From: Paratinospora sagittata
Taxonomy: Eukaryota > Streptophyta > Magnoliopsida > Ranunculales > Menispermaceae
Assembly: GCA_035771175.1 (NCBI GenBank)
Contig: CM069593.1
Span: forward strand, 49,268,054 to 49,332,053
Length of the DNA stretch: 64,000 bases
Direction: 5' to 3'
Each line of letters starts with the position of its first letter. The first letter of the stretch is position 1. Shown piece after piece: positions 48,071-61,400 of the stretch. The notes beneath the pieces are model-generated. The model saw nothing but the letters and a program-made list of their open reading frames with translations, was not told where the DNA came from and searched no databases. A program made the position numbers and the translations under genes.

Positions 48071-51000
48071 TCACGTACAGGTGTCCTTCCCCGGGTCTAG
48101 CCAGGTTCTCACTGTACGTCCCTCCTAGGAACGATGCTCTGGATTCACGTACTGATGTCCCTCCCCGGGCATAGCCGGGTTCTCATGTACGTCCTTCTCC
48201 AGAGAAATATAATGAATAGCGAGCAATGCTCCTAACTATTCTATGAGTCATAAACCATATACGTCCCTAGGTAGTGATATGTATGATGCCAATGCATGAA
48301 CTGGTCTGGTCTTTTCTTTGACATTTAGACTGACTTTGGCAACGTCTGGTGATCCTTATCAAGGTCGGTATCACGACGTGCAAGGTTAGGACATTCAGTA
48401 TTACTTGTATAAGCTGATAGCTTTCAATAAGACCAACTAGATCAGTCCCCAGTTGAGAGGTGAAACACAAGGTCTGCTTAAATAACCAATCGCCTAGAGC
48501 AGCCTGCTGCCTCCCGTTCACTATTTAAAGTTATTGAGGACAAGACCGAGTCTAGTTGAGTCAGATTGACCACAAATCCGGCATTATAACAATATAATAC
48601 GTGAATTCCAAGTGTGCAGGCATAAGTGCGATAGTATAAACATTATATGACATAATGCAGTGTAAATGAACAGTAGATATAATAATAACTAAATGTAAAC
48701 TTTAATAAAAGTTATAAAACACGCAAACCTATGTTTCGTTCCCCACCTTCAGATAAAAACTTCTTTCAGATCTGGAGCTTTCATCCGGACAGAACTTCGT
48801 CGCACCGCACTGAGAGTCTCAGACAGATAGTCTCAAAAACAAAAAACTCAGAATGAGTGGAAAGAGAAGGAAAATCACAATGAGAGTGATTTTGGTGTGG
48901 CGCCTGAACGTTCGGGCATGCGCCTGAACGTTCGGGCGTTGCCCAAATAATTTTTTTTTTTTTGTGAAATTTAGGGTATTACATTGGAGGTGGTTTGGCT
49001 GGCCCGAGGTACGACAATGGTGGTGGAATCTTATTGTTGTGGAAACAGAGTATTCAAATATCTCTTCGATCCATGTCAAAAGGGAATGTAGATGTACCGG
49101 TTCAAGAGGGGTTAGACACAAGATGGAGACTCACAGGAGTCTATGGTGAGCCTAACCATGCAAATATACATATTTCATGGGAGCTGCTCAAAAGACTGAA
49201 CGATTATTCTTGTTTAAAGTGGTTGATCATTGGAGATTTCAACGAAATCTTATTTCCATGTGAAAAGAAAGAAGGAATCCCTCGATCTCAGGCGGCAATG
49301 GATCCGTTTAGGTTGGCTTTGGAATAGTGAAGTCTTTGTTCACTTGGAACAACACAAAGACCTGGGAGTGCAAATATTAGGGAAAGATTAGATCGAGCTT
49401 TGTGTTCAGCCCTTTGGAAGATAAGGTTTCCAGATTCGGCATGTATGCATTTGGATTACATGACCTTCAAAATTATGAGAGAGGCTGAAATTGCCTCGCA
49501 ACCCCTGGGAGGCCGACGGAAACATTTTGAGGCGTTGTGGGTGGATGATGGTGAGGTAGAGGAGGTGATTAAAAAAACATGGAACTCCTATGTTGATTGT
49601 AGAGCAGATGAATCAGTAGTTGAGTGCTCCATTTTTTCCTAGAGAGGTAAAATAAGCTTTATTTTCTATGGCTCCCCTCAAAAGTCCCGAACCTGATGGT
49701 CTTACTGCTCAATTTTTTCAAAAATATTGGGACATTGTAGAGGAGTCAATTTGTAATGCTTGCATATTTTGTCTAAATGAAAATGGAAACATTGATAAAT
49801 TCAATCAGACTTATATCACACTTATCCCAAAGGTTAAGAACCGGCCAACCCAAGTGACTTTAGACCTATTAGTCTTTGCAATGTGATTTACAAAATTCTG
49901 GCCAAAATGGTTGCTAACCATTTGAAACCAATTCTCCCCCAAGTTATTTCTCAGAATCAAAGTGTCTTCCTAAAAGGCAGATTGATCACTGACAATATAA
50001 TTTTAGCCTTTGAACACATGCACCTTTTAAAAAATCTTAGATCGGGGTCGAATGGTTATGTAGCTATAAAATTAGACATGAGTAAGGCCTATGACAGGGT
50101 GGAATAGACATACCTTACGGAAATTATGACTGAGATGGGATTCTCAATGCCCTGGACCGACCTAATAATAAGATTTGTTTCATCTGTCTCATCCTCAGTT
50201 GTCATCAATGGTCGCGCCCATGGATATAATAGGCCTTCCAGAGGTTTGAGACAGGGTGACCCCCTATCCCCATACCTGTTTTTAATCTGTGTTGAAGGTT
50301 TTTCAGTCATTCTCAGGATAGCCGAGAGAATTGGGATCTTAAAGGGCCCTAGAATTGCACGAGGCAGCCCAAGGCTGTTTCACTTATTATTTGCTGACGA
50401 TTCTCTGATTTTATGTAGAGCAAACTCTCCTAATAGCTATGCAATTCAATCGATACTAAGATCATATGAGGATGCATCGGGTCAAAAAGTAAACTTCAAC
50501 AAATCCTCGCTTTTCTTTAGTCCAAATGCGAACGAGGGCGCGAGGGGTTTGTTCTCTAAAAGACTTGGAATACCAAACACTGCTCATCATCTTATGTACC
50601 TGGGTCTCCCATCTCTTGGCCATCAGAATACAACGAAAATGTTCCAGTTTGTGAAAGAAAAGCTTTGGAAATCCACACAGCACTGGAAGTCCAAATTGTT
50701 ATCCTTAGGGGGGGAAAGAAGTATTAATTAAAGCAGTTGCGCAGGCCCAATTAGTCTTCCCTGTGAGTGTCTTTCGAATCCCAAGGACATTGTGCAACCA
50801 AATGAACTCAATTCTAGCTCGGTTTTGGTGGGGGGACACTAAGGGCCATGCGAAGATCCATTAGAGGAAATGGGATAAACTATGTACGACAAAAGATGAT
50901 AGGGGTTTGGGATTCTGATCCTTAGAGTTGTTCAACTAAGCATTACTAACAAAGCAAGGATGGGGGATTCAGAGTAATCAAAATTCTCTTCTAACCCAAA

Positions 51001-53065
51001 TCATCAAAGCAAAATACATTCCAACTTCTTCCTTTTGGAAAGCAACCATAAAGAGTGGTGCATCTCAGATTTGAAGGAACATTCTATGGGGTAGGGAGGT
51101 GCTTGAGAAGGGATGCAAATGGAGTGTTGGTAGTGGTACTGAGATAAATATGTCAAAGGACCCTTGGCTTCCCCGACCATCATCATTTAGGTTGATATCT
51201 CCCCCATCGGGGTCTCTAGATTGTCCAGTTACATCCTTTATTAACAAAGAACATTCTTGGAATGTCGAACGACTAAGTGAACACCTTTTTTTCTGTTATG
51301 TTCAAGAGATTTTGAAGATACCGCTGAGCAGAAGGTGCCTTCCCGATGAAATAATATGGCATTATTCAAAAAATGGGTAGTATTCAATCAAGAGCGGAAT
51401 GGGTAGTATTCAATCAAGAGCGGGTATGCTATGGATTGTGATGGTAATGGTGAAAGCTCCAATAGAGGGGATTCCAATAGATTCTTGTCTAAAGTTTGGT
51501 CCATGTGTTTACCTCCTAAAGTGAAAATCTTTTTTTGGAAACTAATTCATAATATCATTCCTACGAAAGTTAACCTGAGAAAAAGAAGAATTGTGGATGA
51601 TGTCATGTGCAACTTATGCAATGAGGATTATGAATCATCCATCCATGCAATTGCAAGATGCACTAGGGCAAGGGAGGTTTGGTCTTTTGTGGAGCCGGGA
51701 GTTGATGATAAAAATCTGTTTTCTTTACTATCTAAAGGTGACCTTGGAAACCTGATCCTGTCAGCAAATATGAATGATTTGAAAAAAAATTATGATCACA
51801 GCTTGGTGTATATAGAATGACAGGAACAGTATATGCATGGAAGGAAAGGTGGAGCCAATTGGAATAGTAGCTGAGAGAGCTTTGTTCATCCTTAGAGAAT
51901 TCCAACATCATACAGATGCCTAAGAAACCCCAAGTATTAACAAAAACCAAGTTTGGCAGCACCCTCCTCGAAACTAGTTAAAAATGAACATTGATGCAAG
52001 TTTGGGTGGGAATGGGGCCATTGGCATTGGGATTGTTGTTTGGGACCATGATGGGAATATAATAACAACAAAAGCATCTTGTGAGTCAGGGGGTTCCAAT
52101 GCTATGGCTGCAGAATTAAGTGTTGTGAGATCCGGTCTAGAGTTTGCACTGGAAGTAGGTGCGCTCATTGATGTCATAGAAGGAGACTCATCAGAAGTGA
52201 TGGATGAGCTCAAAAGGGACAGTCCTAACATCTCTGAGATAGGTGTTCTAACTGCAGATTGTAAATACCTACTCAACCATTGACCACGTGTTACTATTAG
52301 AGCATGTCTACGTGAACGTAATCGCATAACTAATAGACTAAGTAGATTTGGCTAAAGTTCAAATTCTTCTCATATGTGGATTGAGGAAAGCCTTCATATT
52401 ATTGCAGACCTTGTAGTTAAAGAAGCATTTCCTCCGTCTTCCCTTTGAATATATCACCATTTTCTTGCAAAAAAAAAAATGAAAAAAAATGGATAAGATT
52501 CGTTGAGCTGACACGATGGATTAGGGGATGAGTAGAAATAGTGCATTTATAAGTTGTTAAAAAAAAAGAAAGAAATAGTGCATTTATTGCATGGTGTAAT
52601 TTGATTTTTGTCATCTTGTTATTTTTATTATGTTGTATGCATGGGTATTATAAATTATTTTCTTATTCATAATCAAAGAAAACATGTCCATCATATATCC
52701 ACCCATTTCTTTTCTTTTCTTATTATTATTATTTTTAAATATTGGTATAAAGCTGGTCTAGTCATTGGGAAGGTACTTAGAGCATCTGAGCATTGAGCAT
52801 TAAACAAGGGCCATAGATACTTGAACTAGAAGTCAATTGAGAGTGGGACTAAACTATATAAACTATAAATATGGTTACTTGAACACGCAAGAACACCAGG
52901 GATACAGTTGTTTCCTTACTTACCACAACCAAATCATATTGACTAGAAGAACACCTCATGATCCAATATATACCAAACTTTCCAAAACCTTTGGAAATTA
53001 GAAAACTTAAGAATTTATGTATCACATGATTGATTTCAATCGATATCTTAATTTCTTCCATGGAA

Positions 53066-53222
53066 TTTTTTTTTTTTTTTTAGACTCAAGGCCCCTAACT
53101 CATTAGGGATCCGACCCGCCTTAACTCGTGGGATGTCCAGATATATAATGGACGTCTAGAAAATTACTCCTCTCACTGGCTTAACTCATGGGACCCGGCC
53201 GCCATTACTCCTCTCGCTGTCT
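53066..53222 (-). mobile_element. Possible SINE or short retroelement, minus strand
   Basis: A T tract at the left edge (an A tail if read on the minus strand) is followed by a GC-richer body. GCCTTAACTCGTGGGA and GGCTTAACTCATGGGA repeat 67 bp apart, and ATTACTCCTCTC occurs twice. The composition contrasts with the surroundings. No target duplication was found. Confidence 0.35.
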
Positions 53223-55339
53223 TTCTTCTTTTTCTTTGTTTAGAAATCCATTTCACATTACTTTCATCATTCATTCACCCCAAGATAGAAATATATTCAA
53301 ACCGAACTGTACAAAAGATATTTCATTAATATTTATTTCCATTTCCCCTTCAAGAAACCTTGTCACTTGGATTCTTACTTCTTCAAAAGCCCAATAAAAA
53401 ATAAATAAATAAAGGGTCCTCAGTCTAATGGAAAACCTAACTGTCCCTAACACACTCCCTCCAAATCTAAATGGGTAGGATCTTGAAAGTTAGGTTCAGT
53501 AAATATTAATTGAAAATGACATTTTATTTATTTGTTTAGAAAGCATGTGCAAGTCATTTAATTCAAATACAATCCAAAATTGAATATTGCTCAATTTTCA
53601 AATCCAGCAGAACCCATGTCTTAAAAAAAAGAAATGAAACAAAACTAAAGACTTGGATTTATAGCTTAATGGTATATATATTGAAATAATTTAGTTAGGA
53701 TTGAGTAAAGAAAATGGATTCATATAGCCGACCTTATTATAAAAAATAAAAATAAAAAAAATTAAAAGTCAGGTTGATGACTAACCCGATTAGTCTCTAC
53801 ATCAATCCGACACCAATAAAAGATTTACAAAGAGTGATAAAGTTATAAATTATCGACTGAACTAACATGATATGAGAACCGAATCAGTAACCTTCAAACC
53901 CCAAGAAGTGAAGTTCCTCCGCCTCGAACCTTCGAACCAATGTCCGGTTCGGGTTGGCTTCCTTGGATTGTGAAACTGCCGTATAAGTTTGATTATTGTG
54001 CTTACATCTCATCCTCATTGATTATGTTTATTGATTGGTCTGAAAAGTTGTAAAATCAGTTGAGAACTTAACCCTCTCTCCTCAATAAATCAGAATTGCA
54101 CACATTTGATAGAGGGGAACGGCAGCCATTCTTCATTTTTTGTTTTCACAAAAGAAATAGTAAGTGATGAATATCAAATACAAAAATAACTTAGGAAACA
54201 TTTATATAACAACACTAAAGTCAAACATGACGGAGTTTGGAACTGTAAATCAATATGTATGTCATATTTCTAAATTTATAGCCTTTCGAAGTATTTATAT
54301 TAGAGAGACTACTTCTAAATTTTAATACGTAGCCTTCAAGTTACAAACAACCTCAACTGATGTACTAAAACCCGTTATTTCTAGGAATATAACACAATGG
54401 GGGAGAAGCAAAATAAGGTGGAAATGGAAATAAGATACTTATATACATAAAATAAGATAGTTTGATTTGAAATTACTACTCCTTAAGTAAAATAATAAAA
54501 AGAAATCTTGATTCAAATATTATTTAATAAAAAAATGCTTAATTACTTGACCACAATGCTTCATACATATTTGTATAGTACTTAATTACCTCATCATTGA
54601 TTACTTAAAAAAAAAAGTTCTAGGACAATAATAATATTATTATATAGTGTCGTAGATGAAGTACTAGGATCAAAATAATTAAGTAAAAGATATGTTATCC
54701 AAAACCACCATTTTGAGAAAAAAAATCCAGTTTTGATAACATTGGGAAGAGAACCCTAACATGATTTCTAAATTAATACAAAGACGATCCTCTCACTCAT
54801 TATTGGAATCGTATAATATAGAAAAAATATAACACAAGCTTTGTATATATATTCTCTTCATATATAGAAAGACGAAATAGAAAAATGAAGTCAGGAAGAG
54901 TATGAATTAAATAATTGCACGTTAAGAGCAGCAAGAACATGGAATACAGTTGTTTAATTCAATGCTTCCCAAAACAAAGTAATACCTTGACCAACAAAAG
55001 CTTAAGGCCAATCAACCCTTGCTAGCTTCCAATGCAATTTTTTATTCATGTATTAATTATTATATATACACACATATATCTATCCATCTATATAAATATA
55101 TTGTAGGTATAGGCATGTGGAAGGATCTCTATGATCGATCAACCTCATAATTATTAATTTACTCAGTCAAAGCAACATAATTTTCCAAATCCAAATAAGA
55201 ATAGCATTTTCTAGTTAATGTCTTTGTATGTATTTTGTCATTTTTTTCTTAATGTTTTTATTCTAACATTAAAGTTGCTAATAAATTTTATGATAGAATT
55301 TAGTACATCTAGTTACACACCCTTTAAGATATTTATGTT

Positions 55340-55804
55340 CACTACAAAAAAAACTAGTCTTAGGACGACATGCAAACGCATGTCATCTTAGACATACGAC
55401 GACATTCAAACGCATGTTGCATATGCCGGTGTCGTTAAAAGGACAAGACGATCAACGACAAACATATGAATGTCTTTGTACATATACTGTGTGTCGTTAT
55501 ATCTTAAATTTAAAAGTTTTATTTAAATTTGACAATGTAAATTGCACATCATTATATATTTTTACGACGTGCATACGCATTTCGTAATTATTTTCACGAC
55601 GTGCATTAAGAACGTCGTAATAATATATGACTAAATGCCTAAAGAAGGTCATCATACACCATTGACAACATACTTATGCACATCATAAACATTATTTTGA
55701 AATAAATAACTTTTTTTAAATATTATTAAAATCTTTAATAATTAATGACATTCTTTTTAATAATAGTTATTGTTAAGTTGTTAAAAATTTATTTTGTTAT
55801 AGTG
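55340..55804. mobile_element. Small non-autonomous CACTA-like element
   Basis: It starts CACTACAAAAAAAAC and ends TTTTGTTATAGTG, inverted CACTA ends. Subterminal units of the ACGACATGCAAACGCATGTC type occur several times in both orientations (near 55374, 55397, 55564, 55595), as is usual for CACTA transposons. 465 bp with no transposase. The 3-bp duplication expected of the class was not evident (GTT and ATA flank it). Confidence 0.65.
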
Positions 55805-56193
55805 ATATTCAATCATAAAAAATGCTATAAAGTTGTATTTCTTATTTGGAAGAAGAGGTGATTTATTGGGTTTTCATCTTCTATTAATGGTAAATATCAA
55901 TTAATTAGTTGTCAATAAGCGACTTTAATTTCAACCCATATTTCTCATGATCGTCAAAAAAACTAGTTTAAACAACTTTATTTCACCACTAATTATAATA
56001 AGCTTTGGATTCTTAAAACATTATTATGGGCTAATGGGAATGTGGATTATTATTAAGATACACCAGCACTGGTCAAAGAATTGCTGGTTACTAGTGGTGG
56101 GTATGGGAACACATGGATCCCATGTTCTTCTTTTTTTCCATCTTCTTTTACTCCTTCATATATATAATTTGTTATATTTTCTTCTCAATTTTT

Positions 56194-56212
56194 TCTCTCT
56201 CTCTCTCTCTCT
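56194..56212. repeat. (TC)n microsatellite
   Basis: Run of CT dinucleotides of about 19 bp. Confidence 0.85.
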
Positions 56213-57683
56213 TTTTAATCTATGCATCTTTGGGGGAATATATTCAAAGTTGGGCATCTTCCTTTTTACAAAGTTACTCTTCCTTTATACCATTATTCCA
56301 TAGAAAAAGATAGATTGATTATTTGTGGTTGAAAAGGAACTCCAAATATATATTGACTTAAAATCCTAATCCAATCAGATTATTATAAAACTCCAACTCC
56401 CATAGTGGATAGCTAGGGATGCATAACATATTAGATTTCTAATTTTAATATTTCAACTAAACAATGCTATTGAAGTATTGAGCTATATATGTATGTATGT
56501 ATCTATTATTTATATACTATATATTATACAAATATTTTCTAAAGTTGTGCAATTAACCCTATAATCATTATGATTATCCTTTAGTTTAAAAATAAGTTAA
56601 GAATTAGAATAGTAATACAATCAATTCCCATGCTCTTTGTTCTCACTTTAAGTGAGATACTGAGAATAACAATACAAAATTTATATGTTAATTTTAAAAA
56701 AAAATTAAAGTTTTTGTTAAATAGTCTAAGGCTGCAATTGTGTTTTATACATTGAAATTAATAGGGTTGATATTAGTTGAAGCTAATTAAAGTCATTGAA
56801 ATTAATTAATAGGGTTGATATTAGACTTTACAAATTGGTTAGCTGTAATTATCAAGTTGAGATTTCTTATTAAAAAAAAAAAATAGGAAAAAAGGTCTAC
56901 CAATTAAATGCCACTAAAGCCCACACGCTTTTTGTTTTTGTTTTTGTTTTTTGTTAAATGTTATGTTGCAACTTGCAAACAACTTAACTAATGTGTCCAT
57001 TAATATTATCCATGCAGGTACACATGTAGTATTATTGATAATTTAACAGTTATTTAATTAATTAAAAAAATGTATTTGTACGTATTTTTAAAAGTATTAT
57101 ACCAAATATCAAAAAATTATTTCTTAAATTAATTATGTAAGAAAAGACAGATGCAAAAGCATGAAAACAGTAATGATTTTCTTTTTTCACTCACAAAAAA
57201 GCTAAAAAAGTCTTATTGGTTTGTTCTGTCTGTTAAATATATAAAATATATATAAAACCATTTTGATTAATATTTTTTTCCCTTTCATCTCATATTTATT
57301 AATGACATTCATTTTTTTTTTTTTTTACCTTCAACCTTAATAATAACAAAAACATCATAAATACATGCTCCCAAGAAAAATGAGGAAGGGACTCAAGTGA
57401 TAAACTTAACTTTACCAATACAAGTTCCTTTGAATATAACTATTATTTGACTCAATTCAACTTAACTTAAAAAAAAAAAAATTCTAATTATATATAATTG
57501 GCTATATATATATATATATTTACTTTCTTTATTTAAATTAATTAAATATAAGAATAAAAAAATCCCTAGAAAGAACAAATCACAAGCACTGGTAAGGGGA
57601 AAAGGGGGTACTTTATTTAGGTGCCCAAAAAGCAAGTCAAAATTGAAAACATAGAGGAACACATAAAAATATGCTTTAGAACA

Positions 57684-57705
57684 TATTATATATATATATA
57701 TATAT
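57684..57705. repeat. (TA)n microsatellite
   Basis: Run of TA dinucleotides. A second TA run lies at 57503-57519 and a GT run at 57845-57860, all in the distal CRK upstream region. Confidence 0.85.
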
Positions 57706-57979
57706 TGTATGATTATAAAATGTATAAAAGAATACAAAGAAAGAATGGTTGCAGAAAGAATTCATGTATATAAACAGTGTCTGTGTGTTGAGAGAAAGTG
57801 TATATGTTATTATTATAAGATGATCTATAGATACATTCTCTTTGGTGTGTGTGTGTGTGTCTTGGGATTAAAAGAGACAGCATGGACAGGCTGTATAATA
57901 AAGTATAATGATCCAACTGAAAAAAAAAAAAAAAACTTCCCCCAAAACAATTATTAGATTTCCAAGTTTCCACTTTCCT

Positions 57980-58482
57980 TCCCAACACCCCCCAAGGAAA
58001 TTTCTTTTTTAAATTTAATTATTTTAAACTTTTAATTAAATAAATAGAAGGTTTTTTTTTTTTGTAAAATTTTTAAATTTTTCTTTCTTTCTTTTCCTTG
58101 CATTCTCTGTTTAGCATCAGTCTTCAGCATCCTCTTCTTTCTTTCTTCCTTCTTTTTTTCTTGCTGTGTGTTTTTGTATTTTAATTTTTAATTTTAATTT
58201 TTGGCTATTTTTTTTTTATCTTGATTTGCTTTCCCAATCTCTCTCACATTAACACCTCCTGTCTTCTTCTCATTCCTCTGTTTCTTTACTTAATAACTTT
58301 CTCTCTTGCAATTTTCCTTTTGGATTCAAGTTCACATTTTTCCTCCACAATTCGATTTCTTTCCCAATTCTGATTTCTGGGTATCTCTCAATTTCCATTC
58401 AAAGATTCAAAAAAACTCGAGTTTGCTCTACCAATTTGTGGGTAGTTTTCATTTATTATTATTATTTTTTATCTTCTTCTTC
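57980..58482 (+). promoter_or_regulatory. CRK 5' leader, pyrimidine-rich
   Basis: About 500 bp dominated by T and C (TTTCTTTCTTTTCC, TCTTCTTTCTTTCTTCC and similar), typical of plant 5' leaders and core promoter Y patches. The frame of the CRK start codon stays open upstream to 58306 but contains no ATG, so the coding start is 58483. The transcription start was not placed. Confidence 0.5.
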
Positions 58483-61400
58483 ATGGGAATCTGTCATGGA
58501 AGACCACCCATCATTGAAACCTCTCAAGATCAACCAGAAAACACTGAGCTTCCCACAAATTTAGACACAACAGATGCGAATTTAGAGACCAAAAAAGCCT
58601 CAAAATTCCCATTTTTTTACAGCCCTAGTCCACTCTCAAATGTGTTCAAGAATTCTCCGGCGACGAATTCCAGTGTGAATTCGACGCCTCTCCGGCTGTT
58701 CAAACGGCCGTTTCCGCCGCCGTCGCCGGCGAAGCACATAAAGGCGTTGCTTGCTCGCCGGCACGGGTCAGTGAAGCCTAACGAGGCTTCAATTCCTGAA
58801 GGGAATGAGTATGAAGTTGGGTTGGATAAGAGTTTTGGGTTTTCTAAGCAGTTTGGTGTGAAATATGAGATTGGAGAGGAAGTGGGTCGTGGCCATTTTG
58901 GGTATACTTCGGCTGCTAAAGTGAAGAAAGGGGAATTGAAGGGTCAGGAAGTTGCAGTCAAAGTTATTTCTAAATCTAAAGTATGTATGGGTTATTTTTG
59001 TTCATAGTTCATATTCTCTGTCTCTCTCTGTCTGTGTGTTTGTACTACTGCGAATTTTGTGTTTAAGGGTTTTGGTGCCTTTTGGATTTTGAGAATTATG
59101 ATTTTATTTTTTTCTTGTTTTCCTGTGTAATTTCATGCTTCTGGGTGTTTCAGTTTGTTCATTTGGTTGGTTGAATTCTAAGGAGAACTGCTTTTTCTTG
59201 AATTTATGGATTTCTTTTTTGTTGTTTTAGATTTTGTAATTGCTAGTATATATTGAAATTAATTTTCTTAATTTTTTTGTTTCTTTTGATTTTCATCTTT
59301 TGAATAGGAGCAATTAGGTTGGTAGAGCGCCGAGGTTGTGAATGTAATGAAATGTCATTCTTAATAATATTTTTTAGTTTCCCTTTTCTTTTTACTTTTA
59401 TTTTTTGGCTAGTGTACTAAGATGAGTTGCAAGATTATTTTTAGTTGATACTTGAAAAGTCTTTATTATTTTATGTGTTGGATTATTGAAGTATTCAGGT
59501 CAACTTATCAATGTGGAGTTTACAGGGAATACTTGGTAGATCTAGGGACAAGGTCAAAAGAACCTAGGTATTATTGTCATAGATGCACGCAATACCGTAC
59601 ACTAGTGCACATTATCTGGCTAATCGACATGGTTTTCTACTTGTACGAGTCATATGATCTCAAATAAAGAATTGCGGTGAAGTTTATAAGTAAACCTAGT
59701 GAATTCATCAGTATTGTAACTTCTTTAGAAGGAGGTCTTGATATATTTTTTAAAATCTTGTTTTTTTCTATTGTTAAGATGATAAAAGAATTTTGATCTC
59801 TAACTCCAAGCTGTAGTATTACCACCCAAAAAATTTTTATTAGTTAACTAGCAGACAGCTTCCAGTCTTCTACTATGTGTCTTCAATTTAATATGCCCTT
59901 TACAATTATATCTTCCTTACTCTTGCAATTTGAATACTCTCTTTTATGTTGAAGTGAAGAAAGTGGTTCCTGCAAAACTTCAATCATCATTTGAAATTAT
60001 GACTCAACAATATCACTTTCACCATATAAGACTGAAAGCATGAAAGACTGAAGAACCAAAACCACTTCTCTTTTATTATATGAAATCTTTTGAATTCTTG
60101 ACACCTCATGAATTTCAAATATTTTTCCCTGCTTGTCTAAGATTGAAGAAGCCAAAACAAATATTTCTTTTAATAGATTTTTTTGAATTCATGACTTCCA
60201 AAAACATTTTGCCTTGCTTTTTAAGTCAATAGAAATTAAGCCATAATTATTAGGAATGCAAAAAACTTGACAAATCTCTTTTTCCAGTATCTTCTCCATC
60301 ATGACACTTACAAAAAGAAAAGAACCCTTTGGTGTCTCCAAATTTTGATTAACTTGTGGTGGTGATTATGTGTGTGATACAATTGTGAATATAAGACGGC
60401 GGTATCTGCTATCTCCTTTCTAGCCCTTGACGGGCAATATAAATTTCTAACACACTTGGCACAAATCATGCTGGTTAGATTTCTTTCTTTTTCCCTATAA
60501 TTTAGGTGGCATTGGCAGTTCAATTTTAGATTGCAGAGTGCAAATTATTCATGAAACTAATAATTCTGGATAGAGCTCGTTTTCGTTGACTTTGTTTTTT
60601 AGGGTGGTTGGAAAACAGATGTGCATGTTTTTGTTGACTTTGTTCTCATAAAAGACTGATACCATCGCAGATGACCACAGCTATTGCCATCGAGGATGTA
60701 AGAAGAGAAGTTAAAATATTGAGAGCTCTAAATGGACATAAGAACCTAGTGCACTTTTATGATGCATACGAAGATGATGAGAATGTTTATGTAGTTATGG
60801 AGTAAGTTGACTTTGCTCAATTCATCTTCTGTTAATGATTATTTGATTTATCTCTGCTAGTGTAGATTAATATTTTATTTCAGTAATGGGATTTTTATCG
60901 TTCCTTGATTTTCGTAAGAGGAAGACGGCGGTATCTGCTACCTAGGTGACAGAGCAACATTTTAGCATGTGGGACATACATGGCGGGGATTTTTGTTGTT
61001 CCTTGATCTTGACTGCTAATTGTTCTAGCAAGGCCATAGAAGGAGCACTTCTTTTTGGATATAGAAATATCTAAATTTAATTAAAAACCAGAATGACAGA
61101 ATCCAGTTGATATCTAACAGTTGGTAAATATTTATTACTAATTTCAAATTTATGTTGAATGGGTATATGATAAATAAATGTGATTACTATTCAGTGAACA
61201 TGTAGAAAAATAAAATAAAATTCAAGTATCATTGGAATTCTGTTATCTACATATAGTTATATGCACGAACACAGTATTATTGTATGTACATGAGTTTTAA
61301 ATATTTAATTGGATAAAATACAATGGTTTTGTGTCCAACCTGAATCCTGATTATATTTCAGATACACATCCAAGTATGAATTTAGATCCAATTACTCGGA

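Larger units (their letters stand above)
45368..48983 (-). mobile_element. Outer solo-LTR-like element (nested in LINE), duplication TTGGA
   Basis: It starts TGTCACACACCGCCC at 45368 and ends GGGTATTACA at 48983, i.e. TG...CA ends. TTGGA flanks it at 45363-45367 and 48984-48988. Without the inner insertion and its duplicated 5 bp it is about 1.36 kb. It has no protease, integrase or RT and no second LTR, so a solo LTR is the simplest reading. On the minus strand it starts TGTAATACCC and carries CACTGAG and TTTACAGG strings like the inner element, suggesting minus orientation. A tandem pair near 48071-48195 repeats TCACGTAC, CCCCGGG and GGTTCTCA. Confidence 0.82.
45217..52283 (+). pseudogene. 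LINE ORF2: endonuclease, reverse transcriptase, RNase H (disrupted)
   Basis: Endonuclease part: 45217-45367 and 48989-49327, with GDFNEIL. After several frameshifts comes LDRALCSPLW-type sequence. RT domain about 49665-50731: SPEPDGLTAQFF, ITLIPKV, KLDMSKAYDRVEW (the W codon is followed by a stop at 50106), SRGLRQGDPLSPYLF, and an intact catalytic box FADD near 50390. Zinc-binding linker region around 51490-51700 (LPPKVKIFFWKLIHN, CNLCN-type cysteines). RNase H part 51984-52283 with NIDAS, AAEL and EGDSSEV supplying acidic residues. At least five frame breaks make it inactive, though the RT catalytic motif is preserved. Confidence 0.88.
45203..52500 (+). mobile_element. 5'-truncated L1-type LINE carrying nested LTR elements
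   Basis: The target duplication AATGGATAAGATT stands at 45203-45215 and 52488-52500. The LINE body starts at 45216, inside the endonuclease-encoding start of ORF2 (LSWNVRGLGNPRTFRDLR). It ends at an A-rich tail (about 52469-52487). Taking out the insertion 45368-48983 and one TTGGA copy joins two open pieces in the same frame (ASLDFG to GGLAGPRYDNGGGILLLW), proving the order of events. It lies between GC5 and CRK, on the same strand as CRK. Confidence 0.9.
52501..57980. other. Intergenic region upstream of CRK
   Basis: 5.5 kb with no host gene. It contains a T-rich-ended repeat near 53066-53220, a CACTA-like element (55340-55804), TC, TA and GT microsatellites, and otherwise AT-rich DNA. I see no open frame of known family. 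Confidence 0.55.

Noticed and set aside
45368..48983. Intact LTR retrotransposon
   Set aside because: No gag, protease, integrase, RT or RNase H coding part lies between 45368 and 48983, and no repeated LTR pair was found inside.
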